NCBI GenBank assembly: GCA_022702705.1
Contig: CM040430.1
Location: 74,837,239-74,901,238, forward strand
Reading direction: 5' to 3'
Source of the DNA: Papilionanthe hookeriana x Papilionanthe teres
Taxonomy: Eukaryota > Streptophyta > Magnoliopsida > Asparagales > Orchidaceae
DNA length: 64,000 nucleotides
The notes beneath the pieces were generated by a model. The model worked only from the letters and a program-made list of their open reading frames with translations, was not told the DNA's origin and ran no database searches. How positions within the stretch are numbered: the stretch's first letter is position 1; every line of letters begins with the position of its first letter. Shown here piece after piece: positions 1 to 11,599 of the stretch. The position numbers and the translations under genes are program-made.

Positions 1-2745
1 AAACCACTTCTTAACTCCACCGCAAACTCCACAAACTTGATTGTAGACCCTAATCACCTAGAGGGTTGAGATCGAATGTGGAAGTTTAAAGGATGAGTTC
101 TATGGGACTCTTTGGCCTTGGGAGCCCTGCCTAGGTGGCACAGTGCAGTGAAAGGGTTGACTTACACTCACACTACACTTATACACTACACTTTCACACA
201 CCTCCTAAAACCACACCCATACCCAACTTGACCTCCTGACTCATGAGGGTGATTCACATGGATGGTCCTTAACCCCTAAGCCCTTGGCTAAGAGGGTTAG
301 GAACAACATAATGAATGCCTTAAATGAGTCCTCTCATGGCTCATATAGGCTTAACATGGTTTCATGGCTCAACCAAAATGATTTCATTTCACTTACATTT
401 ACCCAATCTTCAATTTTCCAAATTTTTAATTTTTGACCCGGGGACCTAACACACTTCACTTTACCCAAAACCTTGAAATTACCCAAAATTTTCAAAATTC
501 TACAAAATCACCCAAATTCCTCAAAACCAATTCCAAACATTTCCACACCACTCAAATTGATCATTCATAGCCAAAAATACCAAAAATTCCAAATACCTCC
601 CAATACCCTCCAAATACCCAAAATGCCCCTCTTAGCCAAAAAATCCAAAAATTCAGAAAATTCCCAGAAAATTCCAGAAAATCCCAAATATTCCCAATTT
701 CATTTTGTTCAACTACACCATGGGCCAATTTTGTCAATTTACCCCACTTTTGTCAAAATCCCCAATTTGACCCATTTTAACCCAAAGTGAACCCATTGTC
801 AAACCAAACCTACCCAATTGACCCAAATTCTGGTCCAATTCAATTCTAAACTTCAATTAAACATCCCCAACACCAATCTAGACCAAATTCAAGCCCAATT
901 TGATTGTCATTTGAATCCAATTTCACTTTTGACCTTAAAGCTCAATTTGGACCCATGACCCAAACTTAGCTCAAACCAAACCAATTTAACTCCAATTAAC
1001 CACAAATCTTTTCTAAACCTTCCCTAACATCCCCACAAACAAAACACTAACATGATTTGCTCAAAATTTGGATCCAAACCCCACTCAAATTCAACTTAAA
1101 ACCATAAGGCCCAATTTTGACCTAAATCCAACCCTAACCCAAATGAGCCCAAATCCCAAAGTCAAAATCAAACCAAATTTGGAACCTCTTTCAAACACTC
1201 CCATAAACATTTCCCAACATCAATTTCACATCAATTTCAACCTTAGCCCAACATTGGCCCAAATTAGCCCAATTTGACCTACATAGGCCCATTTATCAAA
1301 TCGACCCAATTCGACCCGATTCGAGCCCAAACCACCTCAAATTTATTCCAAATCACTCATGAAACATCCCTAAACCAAACCCAACAGTTATTTGGCCCAA
1401 GCCTTTACCAAATTTTCATCCTAAAGTCCATTTTAAAATCCAAAAGCCACTTCCTAAACCATTTTAAAAGCCCATCCAAAGTAAAATCCAAAAGCCCAAA
1501 CCCATTCCAAAGCCCACATTGACAACTCCTTCTCATCATCCCTTTAATTGGAATCAATTCCTAAGTCCCAAATCAATCATCAAATCAACCTAAATCAAGC
1601 ACCATCTAAATTTTCACTAAATTGCCAAAATTTCCAAATTCCTTTTTCATATAAATGAATCCACTTTTCCTAAGCCGAGGATGAGCCAAATGGAGCCACA
1701 TGCAAGCCAAGGACAAGCCACATGAAGCCATGGGGGTTTGACTTGTCACCAAGCCTTTAATGGCAAGAGAGAGGATCTCTTTCTTAAACCTTTTTTAAAC
1801 CTTTTTACCTTAAACATGATACACTCTAAACCATACTTTGCCACCTAATCCTTGATGTGGACTTCACTACCTTTAATAGGTTGACTCACATAAATCCTCT
1901 ACCTTTTGTTAGGCATTTGCATTGCAAATTAAGCCCTAACCGGTCTTAGGACTTCGAGGTAGTCGTTCAACACGACATAAACCCTCACATCTTCGAGGCT
2001 ATTTGTATGATCATGTCATACGAATATAAGTCCTAATTAATTAAAATTGGCAAGATCAAAACATTAAATAAACATTAGGACTTTCCTAAATTCAAGCCGA
2101 ACAATAGGATAGTCGGGAAATTACCGAAGTTCGCTTCGAATACGTGATTTCTCCTACCTTTCTTCCTTTGAATTCCCAAAATAAAAATGTTCCAAATTTG
2201 ATCCATTCCCTATTGAAATTCCAAAATTCAATCCCTTGAAAACTTAAACTTTGAAATTCTTGAGAGCAGAACTACTGATTATTATCGAGAGTTTTCTTAG
2301 GTGATTCCTGTCACTTAAGATGTAATTAACTATAGGGGCTTGCCCTTATAGGGAATTTTAAGAACCCAGGTAATATAAACCCTGTTTAATTCATTTATAT
2401 TAAGCAGGGGAACTTGTCGGCTTATAAAATTGGTTCGCAGACCAAACGGATGTCATAAATCTCCTAGTTTATTTAATCGAGCCCCATCATCAAGCAGTGT
2501 GTCTATTCTTCGGGATAGATACACGGTTTGTGGTGCGGTGCTCGTTTATATAAACTATTTGGGATGTGAGATCGGTTTGATTTCATATCTTAAAACTTTT
2601 AAACTTAAAATTACTTTCAAAAATCAAATGTCATCTTTAAAACTATATATTTAAATTAAATTTAAATATAAAAAAATTCGCCGACAATTTCTGTAGGCGA
2701 CCCCATTTTCAAAATAAAACACATAACCTAAAAATAAGCCGTACA
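1..2745 (+). repeat. E1 5' LTR, partial, with a ~4.55 kb internal deletion
   Basis: Position 1 aligns with 24317 of the E3 LTR, so about 117 bp lie upstream of the window. Homology is continuous to about 1887, then jumps to sequence equivalent to 30740 onward (shared landmark TTAGGCATTTGC at 1909). The missing part in E2/E3 holds the TATA box, the GC-rich leader, the AT-rich block and the AAATT array. Positions 460-1560 are an A/C-rich, G-poor block. Near the 3' end, TCGCC (2678-2682) and GGCGA (2696-2700) can form a hairpin. The LTR ends in CA at 2744-2745, five bases before the primer-binding site. Confidence 0.9.
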
Positions 2746-2750
2746 ACTTC

Positions 2751-2768
2751 TGGCGACTCCGCTGGGGA
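2751..2768 (+). promoter_or_regulatory. E1 primer-binding site (tRNA-Arg)
   Basis: TGGCGACTCCGCTGGGGA is complementary to the 3' end of plant tRNA-Arg(ACG) including CCA. It starts minus-strand synthesis. tRNA-Arg priming is typical of Ogre elements. It lies 5 nt after the LTR terminal CA. Confidence 0.92.
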
Positions 2769-3186
2769 AAATTCCTCTCTCCATTTTTAATCAGATAGTT
2801 CTGCTTTCAAAAATCGGTAGTGTATCCATGTCCCTAGTGGATCAAACTACCCTTCTTTCCGTTGGAATACTATGTTCATTTCTACCATGAACAAGTATAG
2901 CCAACATTCTCTCGGATTTAGGAGCCACTTGTTTAGACACCCCTAAACAGAGAGGTTCCGAGATCCTTTTACCTCATTTCGAGGTGGGGTGGACCCCCGA
3001 TAGGTGTTAGTTTAGGAGTAATCCTTCGAGTCGAGAAGTCTTGCATAAGACTTTCTTTTCCCTTCCAACTCTGAATCGGATTCTTTACCTTCTCTACACC
3101 TTTGAACATTCCGTTCCTAATAAACAAACCCTCTAATGAATGGCCCTTTTAATAAATAACTCCTTCTTATAAGTACATGAACAAGA
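2769..3186 (+). other. E1 untranslated leader between PBS and gag
   Basis: About 420 bp conserved with 19111-19510 and 31622-32037. Short non-conserved ORFs only. It probably holds packaging or dimerisation signals as in other LTR elements, but no specific motif can be named. Confidence 0.6.
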
Positions 3187-4638
3187 ATGTGTTCGGACTC
3201 TTTTCAATTCCTTTCTTTTCGTCCTGATGAGAAGAAGCATAACTTGGGACTGACAATCAGAATCTACCTTGCAGAAATGGAAGCCCCAAAGCTAATTTTC
3301 TCCTTCACCAACGGACTGGACTTCGCTGTTTACAAGGATGAGCTGCCCGACAATGGGATCATCCGGTTTGGACAAGGATTCGAGAACACAAATGTCAAGA
3401 TCACTGACGTTACCCTTTTCGCACTGACAGACAAAGTATCCGAAATTGAAAGACCTTTGATCGAGTTCAACCTTAAGTCGACTCAAGAGTTTCCTCCCCG
3501 CAAAGGGTTCCAGTCGAGAGGAGTACTGCTTGTCCATAGAAGGACCGTTATCTCTACCCCCACCGATCTAGTCGTCTCCGCACCTACCCCGGCTTCCGCC
3601 AAGCCGAAGGGGAAGGAAGTTCAAATCTGTAACGAGCATGTTACCGTGGAGGGTACGGATTTCCGTGCAAGACCTTCTATTTTGAAATTGGGTCCAGCCT
3701 CGAGGGTTCCACCCCTAACACGGACTCAGAGGAGAAACAGAGGCAGGAAGATTGCCAGGAAGGCCAGAGCTGCTGAAGTCGCTTTCTTAGAAGAAATCCC
3801 TAAGTACACACCACTACCTGAATATATATCATTGCCTGAATATACACCCCTTTTGGAAGGAAGTAGATTCCATCCCCTTTCGGCCGCAGCTGACGAGAAA
3901 AATGTCCACAGGATTGCTTCTACATTACCTCGACCCGCATACTATAGCGACAGCAGAAAGAAAAGGGCTAGGATTACGCCATTTGCTCGACTGCAAACCC
4001 TAATAGAAAAGTTAGCAAAGAAAGAAAAATGCCCTGTGCCAGAAATGTTAAGAAGGATGGGGCGGGTGCCAGCCAAGTCCCGTCTTGGGCCGCGAGTAGA
4101 ACCTGCTATCGCTGCGGAAAAGCCAAATAAGAGAATGAAAGCTGAGTCCACCTTGTCGTTGTTTCGGGACTACAAATTAGGGAGGATACCACCTTCCGAC
4201 ATTTGGTCGACGAGACCATCTGGTCCTAGACCTTCTGCTAGAAGGATGGTATGGCGTCCCACTACCGAACAATTAAGATTAAAACAACAACCTGAAAAGG
4301 AAAGTCTCGTCAGGAGACTTGAGTCCGAAGAAAGTGCTACCACAGTGAAGGGGACTCATGAGAAGGAAACAAGACAGTTATCGCATGACAACTGCAAGAA
4401 TGTACAGAAAAGACCATTAGAAGATGCTATGGAAAAGCTAAGAACCGATATTCGGCGATTAACAATAGAAAGAGAAGAGAAATTCGGAGATGAAGTTGAC
4501 TCGTCAGAGTTCATGGATGACGAATATGCAGAAATTAACATGGTTGAAACACGAGCTTCGTCGGCTTCACAAGGTGCTCCTGCGGCCGCAGAAGAGAGGA
4601 GCCGAAGTAATGAGGATGCAGCTTCAAGAGAAAGATGA
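3187..4638 (+). CDS. gag: E1 Gag N-terminal region (483-aa ORF)
   Basis: This is the longest clean ORF in the window. Residues 1-30 are conserved with E2 and E3; an internal ATG at 3277 (residue 31) has the better start context. Visible parts are a folded-looking N-terminal segment (about 31-115), a low-complexity Pro/Ser/Ala stretch (120-145), a strongly basic patch (about 179-195), a short tandem of LPEY-like motifs (206-224), and a charged helical C-terminal stretch with coiled-coil character. I recognise no named domain in this extension. It reads into the capsid-like domain after a frameshift near 4620-4640. Ogre elements are known to carry an uncharacterised ORF upstream of gag, so this could be that ORF fused to Gag rather than Gag proper. 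Confidence 0.75.
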   Translation: MCSDSFQFLSFRPDEKKHNLGLTIRIYLAEMEAPKLIFSFTNGLDFAVYKDELPDNGIIRFGQGFENTNVKITDVTLFALTDKVSEIERPLIEFNLKSTQEFPPRKGFQSRGVLLVHRRTVISTPTDLVVSAPTPASAKPKGKEVQICNEHVTVEGTDFRARPSILKLGPASRVPPLTRTQRRNRGRKIARKARAAEVAFLEEIPKYTPLPEYISLPEYTPLLEGSRFHPLSAAADEKNVHRIASTLPRPAYYSDSRKKRARITPFARLQTLIEKLAKKEKCPVPEMLRRMGRVPAKSRLGPRVEPAIAAEKPNKRMKAESTLSLFRDYKLGRIPPSDIWSTRPSGPRPSARRMVWRPTTEQLRLKQQPEKESLVRRLESEESATTVKGTHEKETRQLSHDNCKNVQKRPLEDAMEKLRTDIRRLTIEREEKFGDEVDSSEFMDDEYAEINMVETRASSASQGAPAAAEERSRSNEDAASRER

Positions 4639-5515
4639 TACGATCGCCCAAATGGCAAAAAGGATGGAAGAGATGGGCGTAGCCCTAGCCACTCTCCAGA
4701 GTCAGGTTCAACCCCAAAGAGAAACACCCCCAGAAGTTATTCACACTGTAGACGGAGGAAAGGAGATTACATCCGTCAACGGGGATGATCGATTAAAAAA
4801 GGACACAACACAAAACATGATTCCGGAAAAGGATATCAAGAGCATGGTGGAACAGCAGGTGCAAGAAGCCTTGGCACAGTCAAAGAGTGGGACGTCCATT
4901 CGGACGGGTAGACCTTACCCCGAAGAATTCGATGCTGTCCAATACCCGAAATGCTTCGTACCACCTCTGTTCAAGACCTTTGATGGAACCGGGAACCCCT
5001 AACAGCATGTTGCACATTTTCGTGCCAGTTGTTGCATTGCCGGCGGAAGTGATGCTTTACTCTTCCGACAATTTGTCAGCAGCCTGTCAGGAATCGCCTT
5101 TGATTGGTATGCGGAATTACCGAACGGTTCGGTGAAGACATTTTCGAATTAGAGAACCTCTTCATCAAGAGATTTGCCGGAGCTCAGCACCACATCACTA
5201 TAGGTGATTTAGTGGTAGAAAAGTAGAAGCCGAACGAAACTTTGGTAGACTACATACTTCGATGGAGGAATCTAAGTATGAAGTGTGAGCCACAGCTACA
5301 AGAACAGCATGCAGTCGGCATTTTACTGAAGAGCATTGATGGCCCGATAGCACTTCTCCTCAAGGGATTTACTATTAAAACTTTCGAGAAGTTGGTAAGC
5401 AAGGCCGGAAGCTTGCAAGAGGAGGCGAAACAATTAAGTTTCACCGACAAAAAAGACAAACAGAAGCCCGTGAAAACTTTTGAAAAGAAGTCCGGGATCG
5501 TCGCAGCTCGTCGAT
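4632..5515 (+). pseudogene. gag: E1 Gag capsid-like domain (Retrotrans_gag type), frameshifted
   Basis: After the basic linker, conceptual fragments read VPPLFKTFDG, HVAHFRA, SGIAFDWYAELPNGSVKTF, then TIGDLVVEK and ETLVDYILRWRNLSMKCEP, the usual pattern of the plant Ty3/gypsy Gag domain. Gag forms the cytoplasmic particle that packages genomic RNA. The frame changes at about 5000, and an in-frame TAG at 5224 replaces a CAG present in E3. The segment 5242-5517 is open and ends in a Lys-rich tail leading to the nucleocapsid part. Confidence 0.85.
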
Positions 5516-5599
5516 AAAGGCAAGCGGCCAATACAAATACGTCGAACGGCCGCAGACAAATTCAACGGAATCACCGAAACCCCGACCCGGCTATCGGTC

Positions 5600-6272
5600 A
5601 TCTCAACGAGTATGAACAACCGCCTCGTCCACAACGTACGTTAAGGGAGCTTCGAGCGAGGAGTATCCGTTCAAGAATGAGGCGAGTGCTAAAATGTTCC
5701 GCAGATCGATGAAGACCCCGCATTTCCAACTGCCGGAACCTAAGAGACCAGAAGAAGTCGACAAGAAAGGTGATCCCAACTTTTGCCCTTACCACCGGAT
5801 GCTTGGACACAAGATAGAAGATTGTGTTACCTTCAAAAGTTGGCTCAACGACAATCTCCGAAAAGGGAACATAACAATCCCGAAGGAATACATGAAGGAA
5901 CCCCAGAAAGGAGGTTACGTCAATGTTATCTCGACAGATTTCATTGTTCCGATAGATCCCTATGCGACTGATGATGGATGGACTACCGCTTGGACAAAGT
6001 CTTCGAAGAAGATTTTGGATCTCATCCAAACCTCTTCGGTGCGAGCCTCAATTCAGAGTTCGAAACCTGTCAAGTCGGCACTATCACTTGCGATAGAAGA
6101 ACCACCTCAACAAGAGACGATTGAAGAAAAGAAGAAAATTGATGAAGAAGAGAAGACCGAGGCTCTTAAGGCTAGACTAGGTGCTGCTTATCCTAGGATA
6201 GTTGTTTCTGATTCGAGGGAGAAATCCCTCGAACCTCTGACTCTGTATGATTATTTGCTCACTCCGGTGTGA
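5600..6272 (+). pseudogene. gag: E1 Gag nucleocapsid region with variant zinc knuckle
   Basis: A 192-aa open segment (5694-6272) has CPYHRMLGHKIEDC at 5784-5825. The C-x2-H-x4-GH-x4-C arrangement replaces the canonical CCHC and is common in Tat-lineage Gag proteins; it binds RNA. The segment continues with an acidic, Glu/Lys-rich tail. The same knuckle appears at 22096-22137 and 34622-34663. The frame upstream of 5694 is broken near 5640-5690. Confidence 0.85.
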
Positions 6273-6308
6273 TCCTATATTGATAAGGGTTATGGCGTTG
6301 GCTACGTT

Positions 6309-7490
6309 TTGACTGTTTCTAACGATTACGTAACTAGCGACAACCAACCTAATCTGGACATCGATTCCGATACAAGTAACAATTCTCAAATCATACACAA
6401 TCTCGACGATCACAATGACAAAGAAGACATCCACCAAGGAGGCTACGAGAGTTCAACAAGCAATGAATCTATTTGCGAGTTTCGAGGAGCTCCAGTCACA
6501 ATAGAGTTAGAGCCTTCAGATTCCGAAGCTAATCCAGAAGAACCTGTCATTCCGATTCAGGAGGAAACACCAGCAAACTCAATACCAGATTCAGGAGAAA
6601 TTACAGAAGTCAACTTAAGAAGTGGAAGAGTTCTACCTCCGAGAATGGGTCCAAAGGACAAAGGAAAGCAGGTGGTTGTTCGGGAAGAACCAACCCGACG
6701 GAAGAAATACCCATTCGGGAAGAAATCGAGACACATGGAAATAAAGTGGACTACAACGTGCTAGCCCATCTTAGGAAACTACCGAGCGAACTAAGCATTT
6801 ATGACGCTCTCATCTTATCGAAAGGAGATGAGAGAAGCTCGATCGAGGCTTTACTTGATCCGAGAATTGCTTAGCTCGAATGACCGAAGATTCCTTAGAT
6901 GAGGTTTGCTCGTTAAAGGAACGACGAGGTGTTACCTTCACGGACAATGACCTACTTACTGGGACGGCGGACCACAACCGACCGTTGTACATTTCGGTTA
7001 CAATCGGGAAGTTTACACTCTCCGAGTATTGGTGGATCCGGGAGCATCGATCAATATAATGAATCTTCGAACGCTAGCATATTTGGAAATTGATGCTCGC
7101 GAGCTCGAAGACGGACAAAATGCTATTAAGAGGATTCGACCGGAAAGGAGAAAGAGCCCTCGGATCAATAACACTGTCTAATGAGGACCGGTGACTTGGC
7201 AAAGACAACCGCAAGATTTCACATAATTGATTCGAAACATCATTCAACGCTCTATCGGGCCGACCATGGATACATGAAAACGGGATGGTACCATCATCCC
7301 TACACCGATGCATCAAATACTACGATGGAGGAGAACGAGTGCATCAAAGGTGACTTACAACCGTTCTCCGTACATGAAATTGGAATCCATGAAGATGCGA
7401 CTTATTATGCACCCCGAAGAAAACAATCTTCTCCAGGAGATACCATAACAAATGAAGCAAAGGAAGTTCGGGACGACGAAGAACACTGAA
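6309..7490 (+). pseudogene. pro: E1 linker and aspartic protease
   Basis: An acidic linker (6309-6764, 151 aa open) leads to a retropepsin-like protease. The active-site string is VLVDPGASIN with Asp at 7035-7037; Pro replaces the usual Ser/Thr. A later GRPWIH-type motif, frameshifted here, is typical of Tat/Ogre protease ends. It would cleave the Gag-Pol polyprotein. Frameshifts at about 6720, 6870, 7020, 7110 and 7180 break the frame; the E2 copy at 23133-23654 is intact over this domain. Confidence 0.82.
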
Positions 7491-7493
7491 GTT

Positions 7494-9300
7494 CTAGTCC
7501 AACGAGTCACTCACCACTCCCTTACGGCGAGATGGTGAAGGTTTCTCCACAACTCGCATCCGAGGTCGAGGCGGGGACGAGGTCGTGGCAGAGACGTTAG
7601 GACAGTTGGACAGAGGAAACCAGCCATCAATGTTGATTGGGAAAACAGTTCTGAAGAAGAAAAAGAGATCAAACAAGAAGCAGTGACAATAAGTCGGAAG
7701 AAGCCGCAATTGAGGATCCCTCTCGAAGATGAAAAGAACGAAGAATATAAATCAATGTACGAGAAGATTAACCACTATGTACATACTATGACCCTGACCC
7801 CGATACATTTTAATAAGATTGAGGGTATGGTGGTCAAAGAGGTACGTAGCGGCGGTGCAAAGCCCATAAAATTCTACCGTGGTGCTCCTTCCTCCAAAAC
7901 TGAAAATAATGTACAATTTGAAGATGTCACTTCATCAGAATTAATGGAATTACCTTTTGAGTGGTACTCTCCTTGTGTTCAAAATTTGATTCAGCGTGGT
8001 TTCTTACCTCGACAATGGACAAAAGGTCAATCACAACATTTTGAAAATTTATGGAATAACTCCGGTCGTCCACCCAATTCAAAACATGGTCTCGGATTCG
8101 GCACAGTAGGATCAATTGACGATCTCGAATTTTGCTTGGTTGTCACTTGCGAGTCTAATGAAAAGCGCATGGAAACTACGTGAAGAGTTTGAAGATTTAC
8201 AAATTGGAAACGCTCCACCAGAGTTCGAAGAAGAGATCAAATCTACAATAGATGAATTAACGGAAGTTAACTTAGGTACTAGCAAAGAGCTTAGACCTAC
8301 CTTTGTTAGCTCATTACTCTATAAAGAAGACTCCGAAGAAATAATCAAGTTATTAATGGAATTTAAAGACTGTTTTGCTTGGAACTACGATGAGATGCCA
8401 GGATTAGCTCCAGAGGTCGTAGTCCATAAGCTAGGAGTGGATCCTACTTATGTCCCAATCAGACAAGGTCCCAGAAGAATGCGTCTAGAAATCGAACAAC
8501 AAGTCATAGCTGAAGTTAAAAAGCTAATAGATGCTAAATTTGTCCGTGAAGAACAATACCTGACTTGGCTAGCCAATGTGGTACCAGATCGGAGACGAAT
8601 GGTCGAAATCGGAATTTGTGTGGATTTCGGAGATTTAAACAAGGCATGTCCAAAAGATGAATTCCCTCTACCGATCCCGGAATTAATGATTGACATTGCT
8701 TCAACACATGAAATATTCTCATTCATGGATGGATCTTCGAGGATACAACCGGATAAAAATGGATCCGGAAGATGAAAAACTTACGAGCATTCGAACGCCG
8801 ATCGGAGTATCTTCGCTACACGGTGATGCCATTGAGGCCGAAGAACACAGGAGCAACCTACCGGAGAGCAATGACAAGAATTTTTGATGATCTCATCCAC
8901 AATCGAAGTCGAATGCTACGTGGATGATGTGGTCATCAAAAGCAAAGTAAAGGAAAACCACCGTATGATTTGAGAATTGTTTTCGAACGATTAAGATAAT
9001 TTAACCTTAAGATGAATCCCTTAAAATGCGCCTTCGGCGTCACCTCCGGGAAATTCTTAGGATTCGTTGTCCGACATCGTGGAATTGAAATCGACCCGGA
9101 AAAGATTAAAGCTATCTTAGAAATGACGCCTCCCAAAACCTTAAAACAACTACGATCTTTTCAAGGGAAGTCGGCATATCTTCGACGCTTTATCTCGAAC
9201 TTGTCGGGTAGGTGTCGGCCTTTCTCGGCATTAGTAAAAAAGTACGCCAAATTTATTTGGGAAGAGAAATGCCGAAGGCCTTTGAGGACATTAAATAATA
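7494..9300 (+). pseudogene. pol: E1 reverse transcriptase with N-terminal spacer
   Basis: The spacer (about 7683-8183) includes WNNSGRPPNSKHGLGFGTVG and an acidic segment. RT then begins with FKDCFAWNYDEMPGLAPE and reads MRLEIEQQVIAEVKKLIDAKFV, CVDFGDLNKACPKDEFPLP and FMDGSS. The YVDD catalytic box is at 8917-8928, followed by NPLKCAFGVTSGKFLGFVV and the thumb/connection. The open piece 8116-8775 covers the fingers. Frameshifts at about 8130, 8745 and 8910 break it. The spacer is where E3 inserted in E2. Confidence 0.9.
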
Positions 9301-10325
9301 TTTAATGACACCTCTGTCTTAGTAGCCCCGATCTCGGGTAGACCGTTGATACTTTATACCGCGGCTTTAGACGACTCACTCGAGCCACGTTGGCCAGAGT
9401 CGATGATGAGGGTAAAGAAAATGCTCTTTACTACCTAAGCCGTCGTTTACTTCCGACGAAATAAAGTATCCCACAATTGAAAAGCACCGTTTGGCCCCGA
9501 TCTTCGCCGCTCAAAAGCTCGGGCACTACATGCTTTCTCATAAGGTCGACCGATCTCGAAATTTAATCCATTGCAATACTTGATGACCCGTCCAACGCTT
9601 TCGGCGGACTTGCCGGGTGGTCAATGTTATTATTGCGGTTCGATATAACTTTCGTGCCTCTTCGTGCCGTAAAGGGACAAGTCTCGCGGACTTCCTCGCG
9701 GACACACCCTCTGCTCGGCGAATCCCTCTCGATGACGTCTTGCCGGATGAACAAATAATGAGCCTAGAAGACCACGATGATCGACGTTGGGAATTATATT
9801 TCGACGGAGCATCTTCGGCACACAAAGACGAAGAATCGCAAGTGATAGTGCCTGGTAAGGCGGGAATCGGACTAATCTTTATAACACCGGAGCGTGGGAT
9901 GTTAAGATACTCCTACCACTTAACGAGCCATGTACAAACAACGAAGCGGAATACGAAGCTCTCGTAACGAGACTGGAATTAACTATTCAAATGGGGATAA
10001 CAAACATCAACATCTACGGGGATTCGCAGTTAATCATTCAACAGATCGCCGGACAGTACATAATTTTAAAGCCAAGACTCGAGCAATACTTCCAGTATGC
10101 CATACAGTTGTTGGAACAGATTCCGAATGTGACGATCTACAAAATTCCCAGAAAAGAAAACGCTTTAGCAGATGCGTTAGCCCGCCTCGCAAAAGAATTT
10201 GCTCGCTTGCAAGATGAATCAGTGGAAGTGTCAGTTCACGGACGTCAGGTCCTATCACGGCTCGACATAGACACAATACACAAATCGAGAAAAGAAGAAG
10301 AATCGGTTGCAACGATGACATAAAA
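9301..10325 (+). pseudogene. pol: E1 dual RNase H region
   Basis: The first RNase H (about 9340-9600) has LYTAALDDS and KFNPLQYLMTRPT-type motifs of the gypsy enzyme. The second starts at LYFDGASSAHK (about 9795) and continues through INIYGDSQLIIQQI (about 9995-10040) to ENALADALARLAKEF (about 10156-10200), a plant RVT_3/archaeal-type RNase H. Two successive RNase H domains are a hallmark of the Tat lineage. The stretch 9991-10323 is open (110 aa) and carries the second catalytic Asp. Confidence 0.85.
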
Positions 10326-10419
10326 CATAGAAGATCGGCGACGGCCATTAATAGACTACCCGCAAACGAGAAAACTACTGGACAATAGGTCGTTAGCCAT
10401 CGGATCAAGAAAAGAACTT

Positions 10420-10582
10420 CGTCCTACGCATTAATAAATAACACGTTATACAGAAGGTCTTTCGATCAAATGTGGCTAAGGTGCCTAAGCGGGTCCGAGG
10501 CCCGTGAAATTGTTAAAGAGATGCATTCAGGACTCTGTGGCGCTCACCAGTCGGGTCCAAAGATGAAAATGAAAATTAAAAG
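10420..10582 (+). pseudogene. E1 integrase N-terminal remnant
   Basis: Homology to the start of integrase is recognisable through the HSGLCGAHQSG-type zinc-binding segment at about 10525-10560. It stops at about 10582, after the equivalent of 39409 in E3. The catalytic core is absent, so E1 cannot integrate on its own. Confidence 0.8.
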
Positions 10583-11599
10583 ATGATCGCTGAAAAATTT
10601 ATTAAGAAATTCATACCTATTTTTGATAAAATTGCACTTTAAAGAAGGGTATTTTCTTTATTTTGTTGCAGGAATGAATAATTTAGGTGATAAAAGCAAA
10701 AATCATAAAAAGGAGCGAATTTGGAGCAAAATCATGCAATTTGTGCTTGAGTCGCCGACGCGAGATCGAGCCCGCCGACGCCGAGGTTACAAGAAGAAAA
10801 TTATGAAGAATTTATAACCGTCTCGTCGACAACAGCTCGAGACCCGCCGACGCCGAGCTAGAGGGGTTTGAAGATCTTCTAGAAGCCTCGCCGACGCCGA
10901 GGTAGTTCGTCGCCGACGGCGAGGTAGTTCAAATGGCACGGATACATTGAACTCCGGACACTTTTTGAAGAGATGCTTACACACCTCTTGGACCTTTGCT
11001 TACCTCATATATAGAGGCCGAAATTCGGTCTCATGGGTGTTAATTTTTGTGCGATAGTGTGTCTTAGTGAGTCTTTAGTAAGTTTAGTGAGTAATTAGTG
11101 AGTCGTCTTTGTACTAGAAGGAAGAGTCAAAGGAACTACGAGGAGTCTGTTTGGGGATAAATCGAGATAAGTATTTGTATTTTTTTTTTAACTTTAAATG
11201 AAATCCATGCTTAGTTTAGTTCCCATGCATTCTGAGTAGTTTATTAGTCTTTCTCCCTGTTTATGAAATTAAGTGACTTGATGAAATTAAAATAGAGATA
11301 CTTTTATATATATTAATAAATTGTGATAATTTTTACTTAAAACTTAATTTACTTTCAATCGGCCATTTGATTGGTTAAAATATGTTGATTATCAACTATA
11401 GTAAAAATTACATCCGATATTCGGGAATTAAAAGCCTTGAAGGAGGGTGCAAATAAATAGGGAAATAATATCACTTGGGCGTAGAATTGAGCATTTTAGT
11501 GTGACAGACTAAAATATTCAATTCGTTCCTATTGTTTGAGAGCTGAAGTGTAGATGTTAGCCCTCAGGCGAGGGGAACGTGGGAGCTCTGAAGTGGTGT
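10583..11599 (+). other. Unrelated LTR-like fragment between E1 and E2
   Basis: This 1 kb has no counterpart in E2 or E3. It holds several GC-rich copies of GCCGACGCCGAG or close variants (10750-10925), a TATA-like CATATATAGAGG at about 11006-11017, a cluster of TTAGTGAGT-like repeats (about 11064-11105) and an AT-rich tail. This layout recalls the LTR of an Athila-type element, but I base that on general appearance only. No ORF is convincing. The last five bases before E2 (GGTGT, 11595-11599) should be the left target-site duplication of E2; the right copy is outside the window. Confidence 0.4.

Larger units (their letters stand above)
1..10582 (+). mobile_element. E1: truncated Tat/Ogre-type LTR retrotransposon
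   Basis: Order seen: 5' LTR (1-2745), tRNA-Arg primer site, long Gag, zinc knuckle, protease, reverse transcriptase, RNase H, then homology to E2 and E3 stops at about 10582 just inside the integrase N-terminal region. There is no integrase core, no AlkB-like ORF and no matching 3' LTR. The LTR resembles the E3 subtype more than the E2 subtype. E1 has fewer CAG/CTG-to-CG conversions than E2 and E3, so its first Gag ORF is the longest uninterrupted one in the window. The 3' end was lost by deletion, or by a rearrangement joining it to the unrelated DNA at 10583. Confidence 0.9.

Noticed and set aside
473..1522. Open frames rich in Lys/Pro/Asn/Ile in the LTR (also near 12019, 24748, 59838)
   Set aside because: They arise from the A/C-rich low-complexity block, vary between copies and lie upstream of the LTR promoter.
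2751..2768. tRNA gene at the tRNA-Arg-like string
   Set aside because: Only the 18-nt complement of the tRNA 3' end is present; no cloverleaf. It is the primer-binding site.
7980..8110. G-patch domain from the KHGLGFG string in the RT spacer
   Set aside because: Only a few residues match; the flanking pattern of a G-patch is missing.
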